Source: Bacteroidota bacterium (lineage in GTDB: Bacteria; Bacteroidota; Bacteroidia; Flavobacteriales_D; Crocinitomicaceae). From it: 11,006 bases of DNA. The stretch is taken from the NCBI GenBank assembly GCA_006226555.1, contig SBGS01000166.1, positions 1-11,006 on the forward strand. The letters are read 5' to 3'. A program made the position numbers and the translations under genes. The notes beneath the pieces were generated by a model. That model had not been told where the DNA came from, ran no database searches, and saw nothing but the letters and a program-made list of their open reading frames with translations. This document shows, piece after piece, positions 1-6,251 of this stretch. Within the stretch, counting starts at the first letter, position 1. Each line of letters starts with the position of its first letter.

Positions 1-1916
1 AATTCTTCTGATAGGCGTTTGGCGAATTCTTTTGATCCACCACCTCCCGGGATCAATCCGACTCCAAACTCTACAAGTCCCATGTACAATTCTGCATGGG
101 CAATTACTTTATCAGCGTGCATGGACATTTCACAGCCACCACCGAGTGCCATGTTATGTGGAGCAACGATCACCGGAATATTAGAGTAACGAACTCGCAT
201 CATCGTATCCTGGAATGCTTTTACAGCGAAGTTTAACTCGTCGTAGTCCTGCTCAACAGCCATCATGAATATCATTCCAACGTTCGCGCCTGCGGAGAAG
301 TGTTGTCCTGTGTTTGAGATCACTAATCCTTTGTATCCACTTTCAGCAAGATCCATGGCTTTGTTCAAGCCTTCGATGACTCCGCCACCTATCGTATTCA
401 TTTTTGTGTGGAATTCTATATTAAGAACACCATCTCCCAGATCAACTATCGTTGTATCGGCATTACCCCAAACTTTGTGTTCGTCACGTAACGCATCCAG
501 GAGAACAAGCTCTTCAGTTCCCGGAATGATCTGGTAATTCTTAGTTGCGATGTCGTAATACATCTTACTTCCATTCTTGCTGGAGTAAAAAGATGTAATG
601 CCTGCAGATTTCATCTCATTGACCCATTCACCAACTTTTTTACCTTCAGCTTCAATAAGTTTCAGACCTTGCTCAAGTCCAATAATATCCCATGTTTCAA
701 ATGGACCCAATTCCCAACCGAATCCTGCTCGAAGCGCATCATCGATTTTATAGAGATCATCCGAAATTTCAGGCATGCGATTGGACACATAAGCAAAAAG
801 TCCTCCGAATACTTTCCTGTAGAATTCGCCGGCTTTATCCATCCCCATTAACAACATTTTTGTACGCTGTTTGAGGTCATCTATCGGCTTTGTCATTTCC
901 AGAGTTGGGAACTTGACCTTTTCAGAAGCTTTGTATTCAAGCGAGGCCAGATCAAGCGATAGAATCTCACTTGTTCCGTCTTCGTTTTTAACCTTTTTAT
1001 AGAATCCCTGACCAGTTTTCGAGCCTAGCCAGTTATTTTCAATCATTTTAGCGATGTAATCCGGAAGATCGAATAACGCGTTCTCTTCATCATTCGGGCA
1101 GTTTGCCTTCAGACCATTGGCTACGTGAACTAAGGTGTCAAGACCAACAACATCACACGTCCTGAAGGTTGCAGATTTTGGTCTTCCCAATACCGGTCCG
1201 GTAAGCTTGTCAACTTCTGCCACAGTAAGTCCTAATTCCTGTACTGCATGAAATAGGGACATAATTGAGTATACTCCTACGCGGTTAGCTATGAAAGCCG
1301 GCGTGTCTTTACACAATACCGTTTTCTTACCAAGGAATCGTGCCCCGTAATCCATTAAAAAGTCTATTACAGCCGCATCCGTTTCTGGCGTTGGAATGAT
1401 CTCCAATAGCTGCAAGTATCTCGGTGGATTAAAAAAGTGTGTTCCGCAGAAATTTTTCTTAAAGTCATCGCTTCTACCATCCAGCATCATATGGATTGGA
1501 ATACCCGAAGTGTTTGATGTGATCAAAGTGCCTGGTTTCCTGAACTTTTCAACATTCTCAAATACCTGCCTTTTGATATCCAGTCTTTCAATAACTACTT
1601 CGATGACCCAATCACAAGTAGAGATCAAGTGAAGATCATCATCGAAATTCCCTGTGGTGATCCTGTTTGCGAATGATTTAGAATAGATAGGAGAGGGATT
1701 AGAGCGTAAAGCGAATTGCAAGGAGTCATTTACAATTCTGTTTCTTACGTTCTTGTTCTCAAGGGTCAATCCTTTCGCTTTTTCTGCATCGTTCAATTCT
1801 CGAGGAACAATGTCCAACAGGACTACTTCGCATCCGACGTTTGCGAAATGACATGCGATTCGTGATCCCATCACTCCTGAACCTAGTACTGCAACTTTAT
1901 TGATGTGTCTGGTCAT
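1..1916 (-). CDS. fadN: 3-hydroxyacyl-CoA dehydrogenase / enoyl-CoA hydratase, FadN type (C-terminus cut by window)
   Basis: This bifunctional beta-oxidation enzyme hydrates enoyl-CoA and oxidises the 3-hydroxyacyl-CoA with NAD+. About 638 residues are visible; family members are near 800, so roughly the last 150 lie off the left edge. The dehydrogenase half comes first, as in Bacillus FadN and unlike E. coli FadB. GxGxxG is at residues 12-17 with Asp35 at the end of strand 2. The HFFNPP signature starts at His160, Glu172 completes the His-Glu dyad, and Asn211 lies in IANRVG. A second 3HCDH C-terminal module (FGWELGPFE) is near 397-405. The hydratase domain begins near 470-480; GGGCE supplies Glu596, and Glu616 lies just before GVGLIPGGGG, so both catalytic glutamates are present at the usual 20-residue spacing. 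The ATG overlaps the marR stop by one base (TAATG), which implies co-transcription and translational coupling. The family is clear; the fatty acid versus phenylacetate substrate is inference. Confidence 0.93.
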   Translation of the reverse strand, partial: MTRHINKVAVLGSGVMGSRIACHFANVGCEVVLLDIVPRELNDAEKAKGLTLENKNVRNRIVNDSLQFALRSNPSPIYSKSFANRITTGNFDDDLHLISTCDWVIEVVIERLDIKRQVFENVEKFRKPGTLITSNTSGIPIHMMLDGRSDDFKKNFCGTHFFNPPRYLQLLEIIPTPETDAAVIDFLMDYGARFLGKKTVLCKDTPAFIANRVGVYSIMSLFHAVQELGLTVAEVDKLTGPVLGRPKSATFRTCDVVGLDTLVHVANGLKANCPNDEENALFDLPDYIAKMIENNWLGSKTGQGFYKKVKNEDGTSEILSLDLASLEYKASEKVKFPTLEMTKPIDDLKQRTKMLLMGMDKAGEFYRKVFGGLFAYVSNRMPEISDDLYKIDDALRAGFGWELGPFETWDIIGLEQGLKLIEAEGKKVGEWVNEMKSAGITSFYSSKNGSKMYYDIATKNYQIIPGTEELVLLDALRDEHKVWGNADTTIVDLGDGVLNIEFHTKMNTIGGGVIEGLNKAMDLAESGYKGLVISNTGQHFSAGANVGMIFMMAVEQDYDELNFAVKAFQDTMMRVRYSNIPVIVAPHNMALGGGCEMSMHADKVIAHAELYMGLVEFGVGLIPGGGGSKEFAKRLSEE

Positions 1917-2362
1917 TACTGTTCGTTTAATTCTTTATCTATTGCCTTATCTAATCTTTCTGCTACTTCAAAGAAAGTTTTGAGCTTTCCTTTCGGAACT
2001 GCTGACATCACATGATCGTTAAATTCCAGAACAACCTGCTTGGCTATTTTTCGTTTATCGATTCCTTCCTGGGTTAGAAACAAAAGAACCTTTCTTTTAT
2101 CCTTTTTATCAGATTTCCGATAGATCAATCCATCTTCCTCCATGGATTTTAAGGTACGCGAAAGACTGGTTGGTTCCATGCCCATCTTAGGTCCTAGCTG
2201 TGTGCTTGGCGTGCCTTCTTTGTCGATGTTTAGCAAAATAAACCCAACAGATAGACTTACGCCATATTCACTGGCCTTTTGATTGTATAGTCTTGAAGTT
2301 TTATGCCACAGGTGTCGAAGTACGAAATCAACGAGGTATGGCTTGTCTGTGTTTTGACTCAT
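1916..2362 (-). CDS. MarR family transcriptional regulator
   Basis: This 148-residue protein has the usual MarR size and layout: an N-terminal dimerisation helix, a winged helix-turn-helix, and a C-terminal dimerisation helix (about 105-148). The recognition helix is about residues 65-76 (TSLSRTLKSMEE). The wing spans about 80-95 and carries the conserved D-x-R pattern (Asp88, Arg90). The stop codon overlaps the start of the fadN-type gene, so the two are almost certainly one transcript. The likely role is ligand-responsive (acyl-CoA or aromatic acid) control of this operon and of itself; that is inferred from the context and from the inverted repeat just upstream. Other MarR-family members activate or sense oxidants, and no cysteine sensor is apparent here. 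Confidence 0.93.
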   Translation of the reverse strand: MSQNTDKPYLVDFVLRHLWHKTSRLYNQKASEYGVSLSVGFILLNIDKEGTPSTQLGPKMGMEPTSLSRTLKSMEEDGLIYRKSDKKDKRKVLLFLTQEGIDKRKIAKQVVLEFNDHVMSAVPKGKLKTFFEVAERLDKAIDKELNEQ

Positions 2363-2387
2363 TTTAAGCGATTAGATCGCATTAAAA
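2362..2387. promoter_or_regulatory. Near-palindrome upstream of marR, candidate MarR operator
   Basis: The core GCGAT-TAG-ATCGC (2368-2380) is a perfect 5-3-5 inverted repeat. It is flanked by TTTTAA on the left (2362-2367) and ATTAAAA on the right (2381-2387), so the symmetry extends to about 11 bp per arm with one extra base on the right. It begins at the first base of the marR start codon and runs upstream. A TAnnTTTG-like element (TAATTTTA, minus strand, 2390-2383) overlaps the right arm. A bound repressor would cover the translation start and possibly the -7 region, as in many self-repressed marR genes. The symmetry is visible; operator function is inference. Confidence 0.4.
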
Positions 2388-2434
2388 TTAACAAAAAATC
2401 TATGCAGACATAATAATTATAGAAAAAAATATAG

Positions 2435-2447
2435 GGTATTTTTTACC
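2435..2447 (-). terminator. Weak terminator-like hairpin at the thioesterase stop codon
   Basis: Read on the minus strand, GGTA-AAAAA-TACC forms a 4-bp stem overlapping the thioesterase stop codon. It is followed within a few bases by a run of seven T (2429-2423). The stem is short, so at best it would be a leaky terminator separating the acidic protein/thioesterase pair from marR. The sequence TATATTTT (2433-2426) in the same stretch could instead be a -7 promoter element for marR. Confidence 0.22.
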
Positions 2448-2850
2448 ATTCCCTTTCAGAAATGTGAACAGTTCCCTTAAAGTGGGAAATGTCTTCTCCA
2501 TTCTGATTTTTAATGTTTACGGTATAAATAGCTATTGAACGTCCGCGATGAACTTCACTACAATCGACGTATAATATGTCACTTTCTTTGGCCGGTCTTA
2601 AATGTGAAATAGCCGTTTCAATACTAACACACTGGAATCCATATGAGTTTGAGGCAAAGGCTAAGGCAGAATCTGAGAGTGAATAGGTTATTCCTCCGTG
2701 AGCTATTCCAAATCCATTTAGCATCTCAGGTTTGATCTTGGCGCTTAGTTTACAAAAACCTTTGCCGATAGCATCGATGTTGACATGAAGCCACTTGGAG
2801 AACGCATCATTTTCAAGCATTATGGCTATGATCTCCTCAGGAGTTTTCAT
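2443..2850 (-). CDS. paaI: PaaI-type hotdog-fold acyl-CoA thioesterase
   Basis: This 135-residue single-domain hotdog enzyme hydrolyses acyl-CoA to free acid and CoA. The PaaI active-site block is clear: Asn45-Gly, His51-Gly-Gly, then Asp60 in SLSDSALAFASNS, nearly the same numbering as E. coli PaaI (about 140 residues). Hotdog strands follow, including a basic SHLRPA segment, to a C-terminus in HFKGTVHIS. Known PaaI enzymes remove stalled hydroxyphenylacetyl-CoA intermediates from the phenylacetate pathway; relatives act on medium-chain or other aromatic acyl-CoAs. The start overlaps the stop of the upstream acidic protein by 4 bases (ATGA), so the pair is co-translated. Lying upstream of marR and a FadN-type enzyme fits release of CoA from dead-end acyl-CoAs. 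No paaA-E or paaK gene is visible, so a strict phenylacetate role is not shown. Confidence 0.88.
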   Translation of the reverse strand: MKTPEEIIAIMLENDAFSKWLHVNIDAIGKGFCKLSAKIKPEMLNGFGIAHGGITYSLSDSALAFASNSYGFQCVSIETAISHLRPAKESDILYVDCSEVHRGRSIAIYTVNIKNQNGEDISHFKGTVHISEREW

Positions 2851-3326
2851 TCCTGTATGGCTCTTGATAATAAAGTTGTTAATGCAGCAGTAACGATGAA
2901 TAATTGCGTCGCTGTTTCGTCGTTCAATGTTGAACCATCTTCGTCAGGAGTACTAACCTCCATCATCATGAAGCGGATCAGCTCGCTTTGCTCCGTAAAG
3001 TCGAACAACAGGTCTTCGTCCTCAGTTTCAAAATACTGATCTAAAACTTCGAAAAACGGTTCTTCGAATTCTTCGATCATATCTTCATTTACTTTACCAC
3101 AACGAATTTGTTCCTGAGCGTATGCTTCGTTTATAATGCAGAAGTAATAAACCAACAAGCCTTCAAGTTCCTGGTTTTGATATTCTTCTGCAGCGGATAA
3201 TACATAGCCCAAAAGAATATCCTGCGCCATTGCGTAGGTTTCGGCAACTCTTTCCAATCCATCGTCATCCAGATTGTCGATTTTCTCAATTGCTCTTTCA
3301 ATGGCATTAATGGAGACTTGTTTCAT
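2847..3326 (-). CDS. Conserved-looking acidic helical protein, unknown function
   Basis: I do not recognise this 159-residue protein. It is strikingly acidic: I count about 38 Asp/Glu against 8 Lys/Arg, concentrated in residues about 80-105 (EEFEEPFFEVLDQYFETEDE). It appears mostly alpha-helical, with amphipathic helices, no signal peptide and no convincing membrane helix; the C-terminal stretch TQLFIVTAALTTLLSRAIQE is hydrophobic enough to pack as a buried helix. A cytoplasmic helical-bundle protein is the best description. It is the first gene of the leftward operon and overlaps the thioesterase start by 4 bases, so the two are probably made in fixed ratio. A perfect TAnnTTTG element lies 15-22 bases upstream of the start. 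Coding is supported by length, the overlap, and a normal composition for a globular protein. Confidence 0.78.
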   Translation of the reverse strand: MKQVSINAIERAIEKIDNLDDDGLERVAETYAMAQDILLGYVLSAAEEYQNQELEGLLVYYFCIINEAYAQEQIRCGKVNEDMIEEFEEPFFEVLDQYFETEDEDLLFDFTEQSELIRFMMMEVSTPDEDGSTLNDETATQLFIVTAALTTLLSRAIQE

Positions 3327-3340
3327 GATTTCTTTTTTTT

Positions 3341-3348
3341 CAAATGTA
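3341..3348 (-). promoter_or_regulatory. -7 element (TACATTTG) for the acidic protein operon
   Basis: TACATTTG on the minus strand is an exact match to the Bacteroidota sigma-A -7 consensus TAnnTTTG. It lies 15-22 bases upstream of the ATG at 3326, followed by an A-rich leader, implying a very short 5' untranslated region. I see no good TTTG at the usual upstream distance, so the -33 element is weak or absent. Confidence 0.4.
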
Positions 3349-3381
3349 ATTCTTTTGGCGGTCTTATCACTGATCTATGGT

Positions 3382-3389
3382 TATATTTA
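3382..3389 (+). promoter_or_regulatory. -7-like element (TATATTTA) for the DUF2461 gene
   Basis: TATATTTA matches TAnnTTTG at all but the last fixed base. TTTTGG lies at 3353-3358, with a 23-base spacer, slightly longer than usual. The element ends 5 bases before the ATG at 3395, so transcription from it would start at or next to the start codon. It faces away from the minus-strand element at 3341-3348, giving a divergent promoter region of under 70 bases. Confidence 0.3.
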
Positions 3390-3394
3390 CCTTT

Positions 3395-4066
3395 ATGGAA
3401 AAGATCTTTACTCCGGATTTCTTGAATTTCTTCATTGAGTTAGCACCAAATAACAATAAAGATTGGTTTGATCAGAATCGATCGAGATACGAGAAAAACG
3501 TCAAGGAGCCATTCAAGTATTTTGTTCAGCAGCTCATCACAGAGTTTTCCAAGATAGATCCAAAGTTTAAAGAAACGGAACCCAAAGATTGTATTTTTCG
3601 GATCAATAGAGACATACGTTTCTCCAAAGATAAATCGCCTTATAAGCTGCAGGTATCGGCGGTAATATCACCGGAAGGTAAAAAGTCAAGAGCCATTGAT
3701 GGCATCTATATTGAGTTGACACCTGAACATGTGAGGGTTTATGGAGGTGTTTATGAAGTGGACAAAGATGATCTGCAATCGATCAGGGAAGGGATCGCAA
3801 AAAACCTGAATGAATTCAGGAAGTTGATCTCCAATCAGGATTTTAGAAAAGTTTTTGGTGAATTAAGAGGAGAAAAGAATAAGGTGCTTCCGAAAGAACT
3901 CAAGAACGCAGGTGAACAAGAGCCATTGATGTACAATAAGCAGTGGTATTTTTTTACCGAGTTTGATCCAGAAATAATTTTGGAGCAAGACTTGATAAAG
4001 AGAGTTATAGAAGTGTATAAGGTAGCACGTCCCGTAGAGCAATTTTTTAATCGATTTATAAAGTAA
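3395..4066 (+). CDS. DUF2461 / TIGR02453 family protein
   Basis: This 223-residue protein belongs to the DUF2461 family, widespread in bacteria and fungi and without a firmly established biochemical role. The family pattern is visible. The N-terminus has FLNFFIELAPNNNKDWFDQNRSRYEKNVKEPF, matching the usual FLxxLxxNNxxxWFxxNRxxYE layout. It is followed by CIFRINRDIRFSKDKSPYK (RIxRDxRFSxDKxPYK), then a beta-rich segment, YIELTPEHVRVYGGVY. The ATG at 3395 is preferred over the in-frame ATG at 3377 because the extra residues MVIFTF are atypical and overlap the presumed -7 element. The stop lies 6 bases before the S9 peptidase start, so the two form an operon, although no functional link between the families is known to me. 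The protein should be cytoplasmic, since no signal peptide is present. Confidence 0.88.
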   Translation: MEKIFTPDFLNFFIELAPNNNKDWFDQNRSRYEKNVKEPFKYFVQQLITEFSKIDPKFKETEPKDCIFRINRDIRFSKDKSPYKLQVSAVISPEGKKSRAIDGIYIELTPEHVRVYGGVYEVDKDDLQSIREGIAKNLNEFRKLISNQDFRKVFGELRGEKNKVLPKELKNAGEQEPLMYNKQWYFFTEFDPEIILEQDLIKRVIEVYKVARPVEQFFNRFIK

Positions 4067-4072
4067 AAAGGA

Positions 4073-6190
4073 ATGAAAAGGTCGATCGTTTTTATTTATG
4101 TGTTCTTTGTTTTTGGAGCAATTGGACAATTAAAAGAGTTAACGTTAGAAGACGCTGTTCTTCAACAATACCGTAATTTTTACCCGGATGCACTGACGGC
4201 ATTCAGTTGGATACCTGAAAGTGATTCATATACCTATCTTCAAGCGTACCAGAAATTGATGAAGGCATCGGTTAAAAATACAGATGCACAAGAGTTCATG
4301 ACGATACAGGAGCTGAACACAAAGCTTAATTCCGAGTTGTATTGGTTTTCAGGTTTTCAGTGGAAGAATGCGAATGAGTTTTGGGTCAATAATGGCGCTC
4401 AATTTTACGTGTACAACACCACGAAGCAGGAAGGAAAATTGTTGCATGACATTGGAGATGGGACGAATGCTAAGTTTCACAATGGATCAGAGAATATAGC
4501 ATACACTGTCGAGAACAACGTGTACATCCATACGGCCGACGGCAGGAAGCTGATTGTGACGGATAATGCCGACAAGAACATTGTTTCAGGTGCAGCGATC
4601 GCAAGAAGTGAGTTCGGAATAACTGACGGATTATTCTGGTCACCTAATGGTTCGAAGCTGGCCTACTACCAGAAGGATGAATCGAAAGTTCATGACTACC
4701 CATTGTTGGATATCACCAAAACGCCAGGAGAGCTCATGCCGATCAAATATCCAATGGCAGGTCAGTCTTCTGAACGTGCCAGAGTTGGTGTATATGATAT
4801 TGCATCAGGTGAAACGGTAATGTTTGCTGCTCGAAACGGAGAGGAAAATTATTTGACAAACCTTGCTTGGACACCTGATGGCAAGTACGTTATTGTCGCC
4901 GAGGTTAACCGAGATCAAGACCACATGTGGTTGAATGTTTTCAGTGCAGAAAATGGTAAGTTCGTTCGTACATTATTCGAAGAAACGAATGATAAATGGA
5001 TTGAGCCTGAGCATCCGGCATTCTTCCCTTCCCCGACATCCAATAATTTCATCTGGATCTCAGAACGAAATGGATTCAACAACTTATACTATTATGACTT
5101 CGAAGGAAAATTGATTCGTCAGCTGACAGATCATAAGTTCGTTGTCAAAAGTATCCTGGAAGAGAAGAATGGTAAGATCTATTATTACACAACCGGAGAA
5201 AGTCCTCTTGAAACTCAGCTATACTGGGTTGATCTAAAAGGAAAGAATGGGATCATCACACGTGCCAACGGAACACACAGCGTTGATATCTCGCCAAATG
5301 GTAAGTATTTCCATGATCATTTTTCTTCACATGATGTTCCATCAGCAGATTGGGTGGTGAATCAGAAAGGATTGATCGTTAAAAAACTATTGGAGAGTGA
5401 AGAGAAGTTGGCGGGATATAAGATCGGAAAGGCTGAGATAGGTAAATTAAAGGGTAAGGACGGTTCAGATCTTTACACGCGACTGATCAAACCAAGTAAC
5501 TTCGATCCGACGAAGAAATATCCTGTTCTTGTATATGTATACGGAGGACCTCATGCTCAGATGATCACTGATTCGTGGTTGGATGGAGCAAGTCTTTGGA
5601 TGTATTGGATGGCTGAGCAAGGTTATCTGGTATTCACATTGGATAACAGAGGTTCAGCTGAAAGAGGATTTGCATTTGAGAGTCAGATTCATCGACAACT
5701 GGGCACTGTTGAGATCGAAGATCAATTAACAGGTGTAGAGTATTTAAAATCGCTTCCTTATATTGACGGAGAAAGACTCGCTGTTCACGGATGGTCATTC
5801 GGAGGATTCATGACCACTTCACTGATGTTGCGAACACCGGATGTATTTCAGGTTGGTGTAGCAGGAGGCCCTGTAACAGACTGGAAATACTACGAGATCA
5901 TGTACGGTGAACGCTATATGGATCGTCCTGAACAAAATGAAAAAGGATACGAGCAGGCATCACTCATGACGCACGCAGGAAATCTTAAGGGAGACCTATT
6001 GTTGATCCACGGAACAGTTGATGATGTGGTTGTTATGCAACACAATCTGGCCTTAGTGAAGAAGTTCATTGATCTTGGAATTCAAATGGATTTCTTCCCA
6101 TATCCTATGCATCCGCATAATGTGAGAGGTAAGGATCGGGTACATCTTATGACGAAGGTGTTAAATTACATTATTCGCAATAACCAGTAG
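4073..6190 (+). CDS. Secreted S9B prolyl peptidase (DPP IV / prolyl tripeptidyl peptidase type)
   Basis: This 705-residue serine peptidase removes N-terminal di- or tripeptides ending in proline from peptides. A signal peptide (about residues 1-18, hydrophobic IVFIYVFFVFGAIG followed by Gln) directs it to the periplasm. Residues about 60-440 form the DPPIV_N beta-propeller, with the recognisable FGITDGLFWSPNGSKLAYYQKDES segment. The C-terminal alpha/beta hydrolase carries YVYGGPHAQ (near 485-493) and GWSFGG with Ser575. Asp650 lies in HGTVDDVV and His682 in HPHNVRGKDRVHL. The Ser-Asp-His spacing (75 and 32) closely matches human DPP IV (78 and 32). A single glutamate, Glu180 in RSEFG, stands where mammalian DPP IV has its Glu-Glu pair. 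EIMYGERYMD also resembles the prolyl tripeptidyl peptidase branch, so di- versus tripeptidyl specificity is open. AAGGA directly abuts the ATG, too close for a classical ribosome site. A role in peptide nutrition is inferred. Confidence 0.93.
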   Translation: MKRSIVFIYVFFVFGAIGQLKELTLEDAVLQQYRNFYPDALTAFSWIPESDSYTYLQAYQKLMKASVKNTDAQEFMTIQELNTKLNSELYWFSGFQWKNANEFWVNNGAQFYVYNTTKQEGKLLHDIGDGTNAKFHNGSENIAYTVENNVYIHTADGRKLIVTDNADKNIVSGAAIARSEFGITDGLFWSPNGSKLAYYQKDESKVHDYPLLDITKTPGELMPIKYPMAGQSSERARVGVYDIASGETVMFAARNGEENYLTNLAWTPDGKYVIVAEVNRDQDHMWLNVFSAENGKFVRTLFEETNDKWIEPEHPAFFPSPTSNNFIWISERNGFNNLYYYDFEGKLIRQLTDHKFVVKSILEEKNGKIYYYTTGESPLETQLYWVDLKGKNGIITRANGTHSVDISPNGKYFHDHFSSHDVPSADWVVNQKGLIVKKLLESEEKLAGYKIGKAEIGKLKGKDGSDLYTRLIKPSNFDPTKKYPVLVYVYGGPHAQMITDSWLDGASLWMYWMAEQGYLVFTLDNRGSAERGFAFESQIHRQLGTVEIEDQLTGVEYLKSLPYIDGERLAVHGWSFGGFMTTSLMLRTPDVFQVGVAGGPVTDWKYYEIMYGERYMDRPEQNEKGYEQASLMTHAGNLKGDLLLIHGTVDDVVVMQHNLALVKKFIDLGIQMDFFPYPMHPHNVRGKDRVHLMTKVLNYIIRNNQ

Positions 6191-6203
6191 TCCGTTTTGG
6201 ACT
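6189..6203 (+). repeat. Hairpin across the S9 peptidase stop codon
   Basis: AGTCC-GTTTT-GGACT is a perfect 5-bp inverted repeat with a 5-base loop. Its left arm includes the last two bases of the peptidase TAG stop. No T-run follows directly, but a second hairpin with a T-rich 3' arm begins 2 bases later. It may help end the upstream transcript. Its right half also contains TTTTGG (6195-6200), a possible upstream promoter element for the E1 gene. Confidence 0.35.
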
Positions 6204-6205
6204 GA

Positions 6206-6223
6206 TTAAAACTGGTGTTTTAA
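6206..6223. repeat. Perfect 7-4-7 inverted repeat in the E1 promoter region
   Basis: TTAAAAC-TGGT-GTTTTAA is a perfect inverted repeat with 7-bp arms. It sits between the candidate TTTTGG element (6195-6200) and the -7 element (6225-6232), ending one base before the latter. In DNA it would be well placed as an operator for a dimeric regulator of the branched-chain dehydrogenase gene. In RNA it would be an AT-rich hairpin with a T-rich 3' side that could help terminate the peptidase transcript. The symmetry is visible; the role is inference. Confidence 0.5.
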
Positions 6224-6224
6224 C

Positions 6225-6232
6225 TATATTTG
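6225..6232 (+). promoter_or_regulatory. -7 element (TATATTTG) for the fused E1 gene
   Basis: TATATTTG is an exact match to the Bacteroidota -7 consensus TAnnTTTG, 20-27 bases upstream of the ATG at 6252. A TTTTGG lies 24 bases further upstream, a somewhat long spacer for a -33 element. This is the best promoter match on the plus strand in the window and implies that the E1 gene has its own promoter rather than relying on read-through from the peptidase gene. Confidence 0.48.
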
Positions 6233-6251
6233 CACTCACAAATTGGATAAA

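Noticed and set aside
265..874. Open frames on the plus strand inside the fadN-type gene (265-537, 669-851, 692-874)
   Set aside because: They lie antisense to a gene with intact catalytic motifs throughout, and their products show no recognisable domain.
1396..1632. Plus-strand open frame of 78 codons
   Set aside because: It is antisense to the HFFNPP-containing part of the dehydrogenase; a shadow.
2785..3039. Plus-strand open frame across the thioesterase/acidic protein junction
   Set aside because: It is antisense to two well-supported overlapping genes, with no upstream signal.
3377..3394. Earlier ATG for the DUF2461 gene
   Set aside because: It adds six residues outside the family pattern and overlaps the likely -7 element; ATG at 3395 fits the family start.
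3863..4129. Minus-strand open frame across the DUF2461/peptidase junction
   Set aside because: It is antisense to the conserved end of DUF2461 and the peptidase signal peptide.
6243..6251. TTG start three codons upstream for the fused E1
   Set aside because: ATG at 6252 is nearby, in frame and more usual; no ribosome site favours the TTG.
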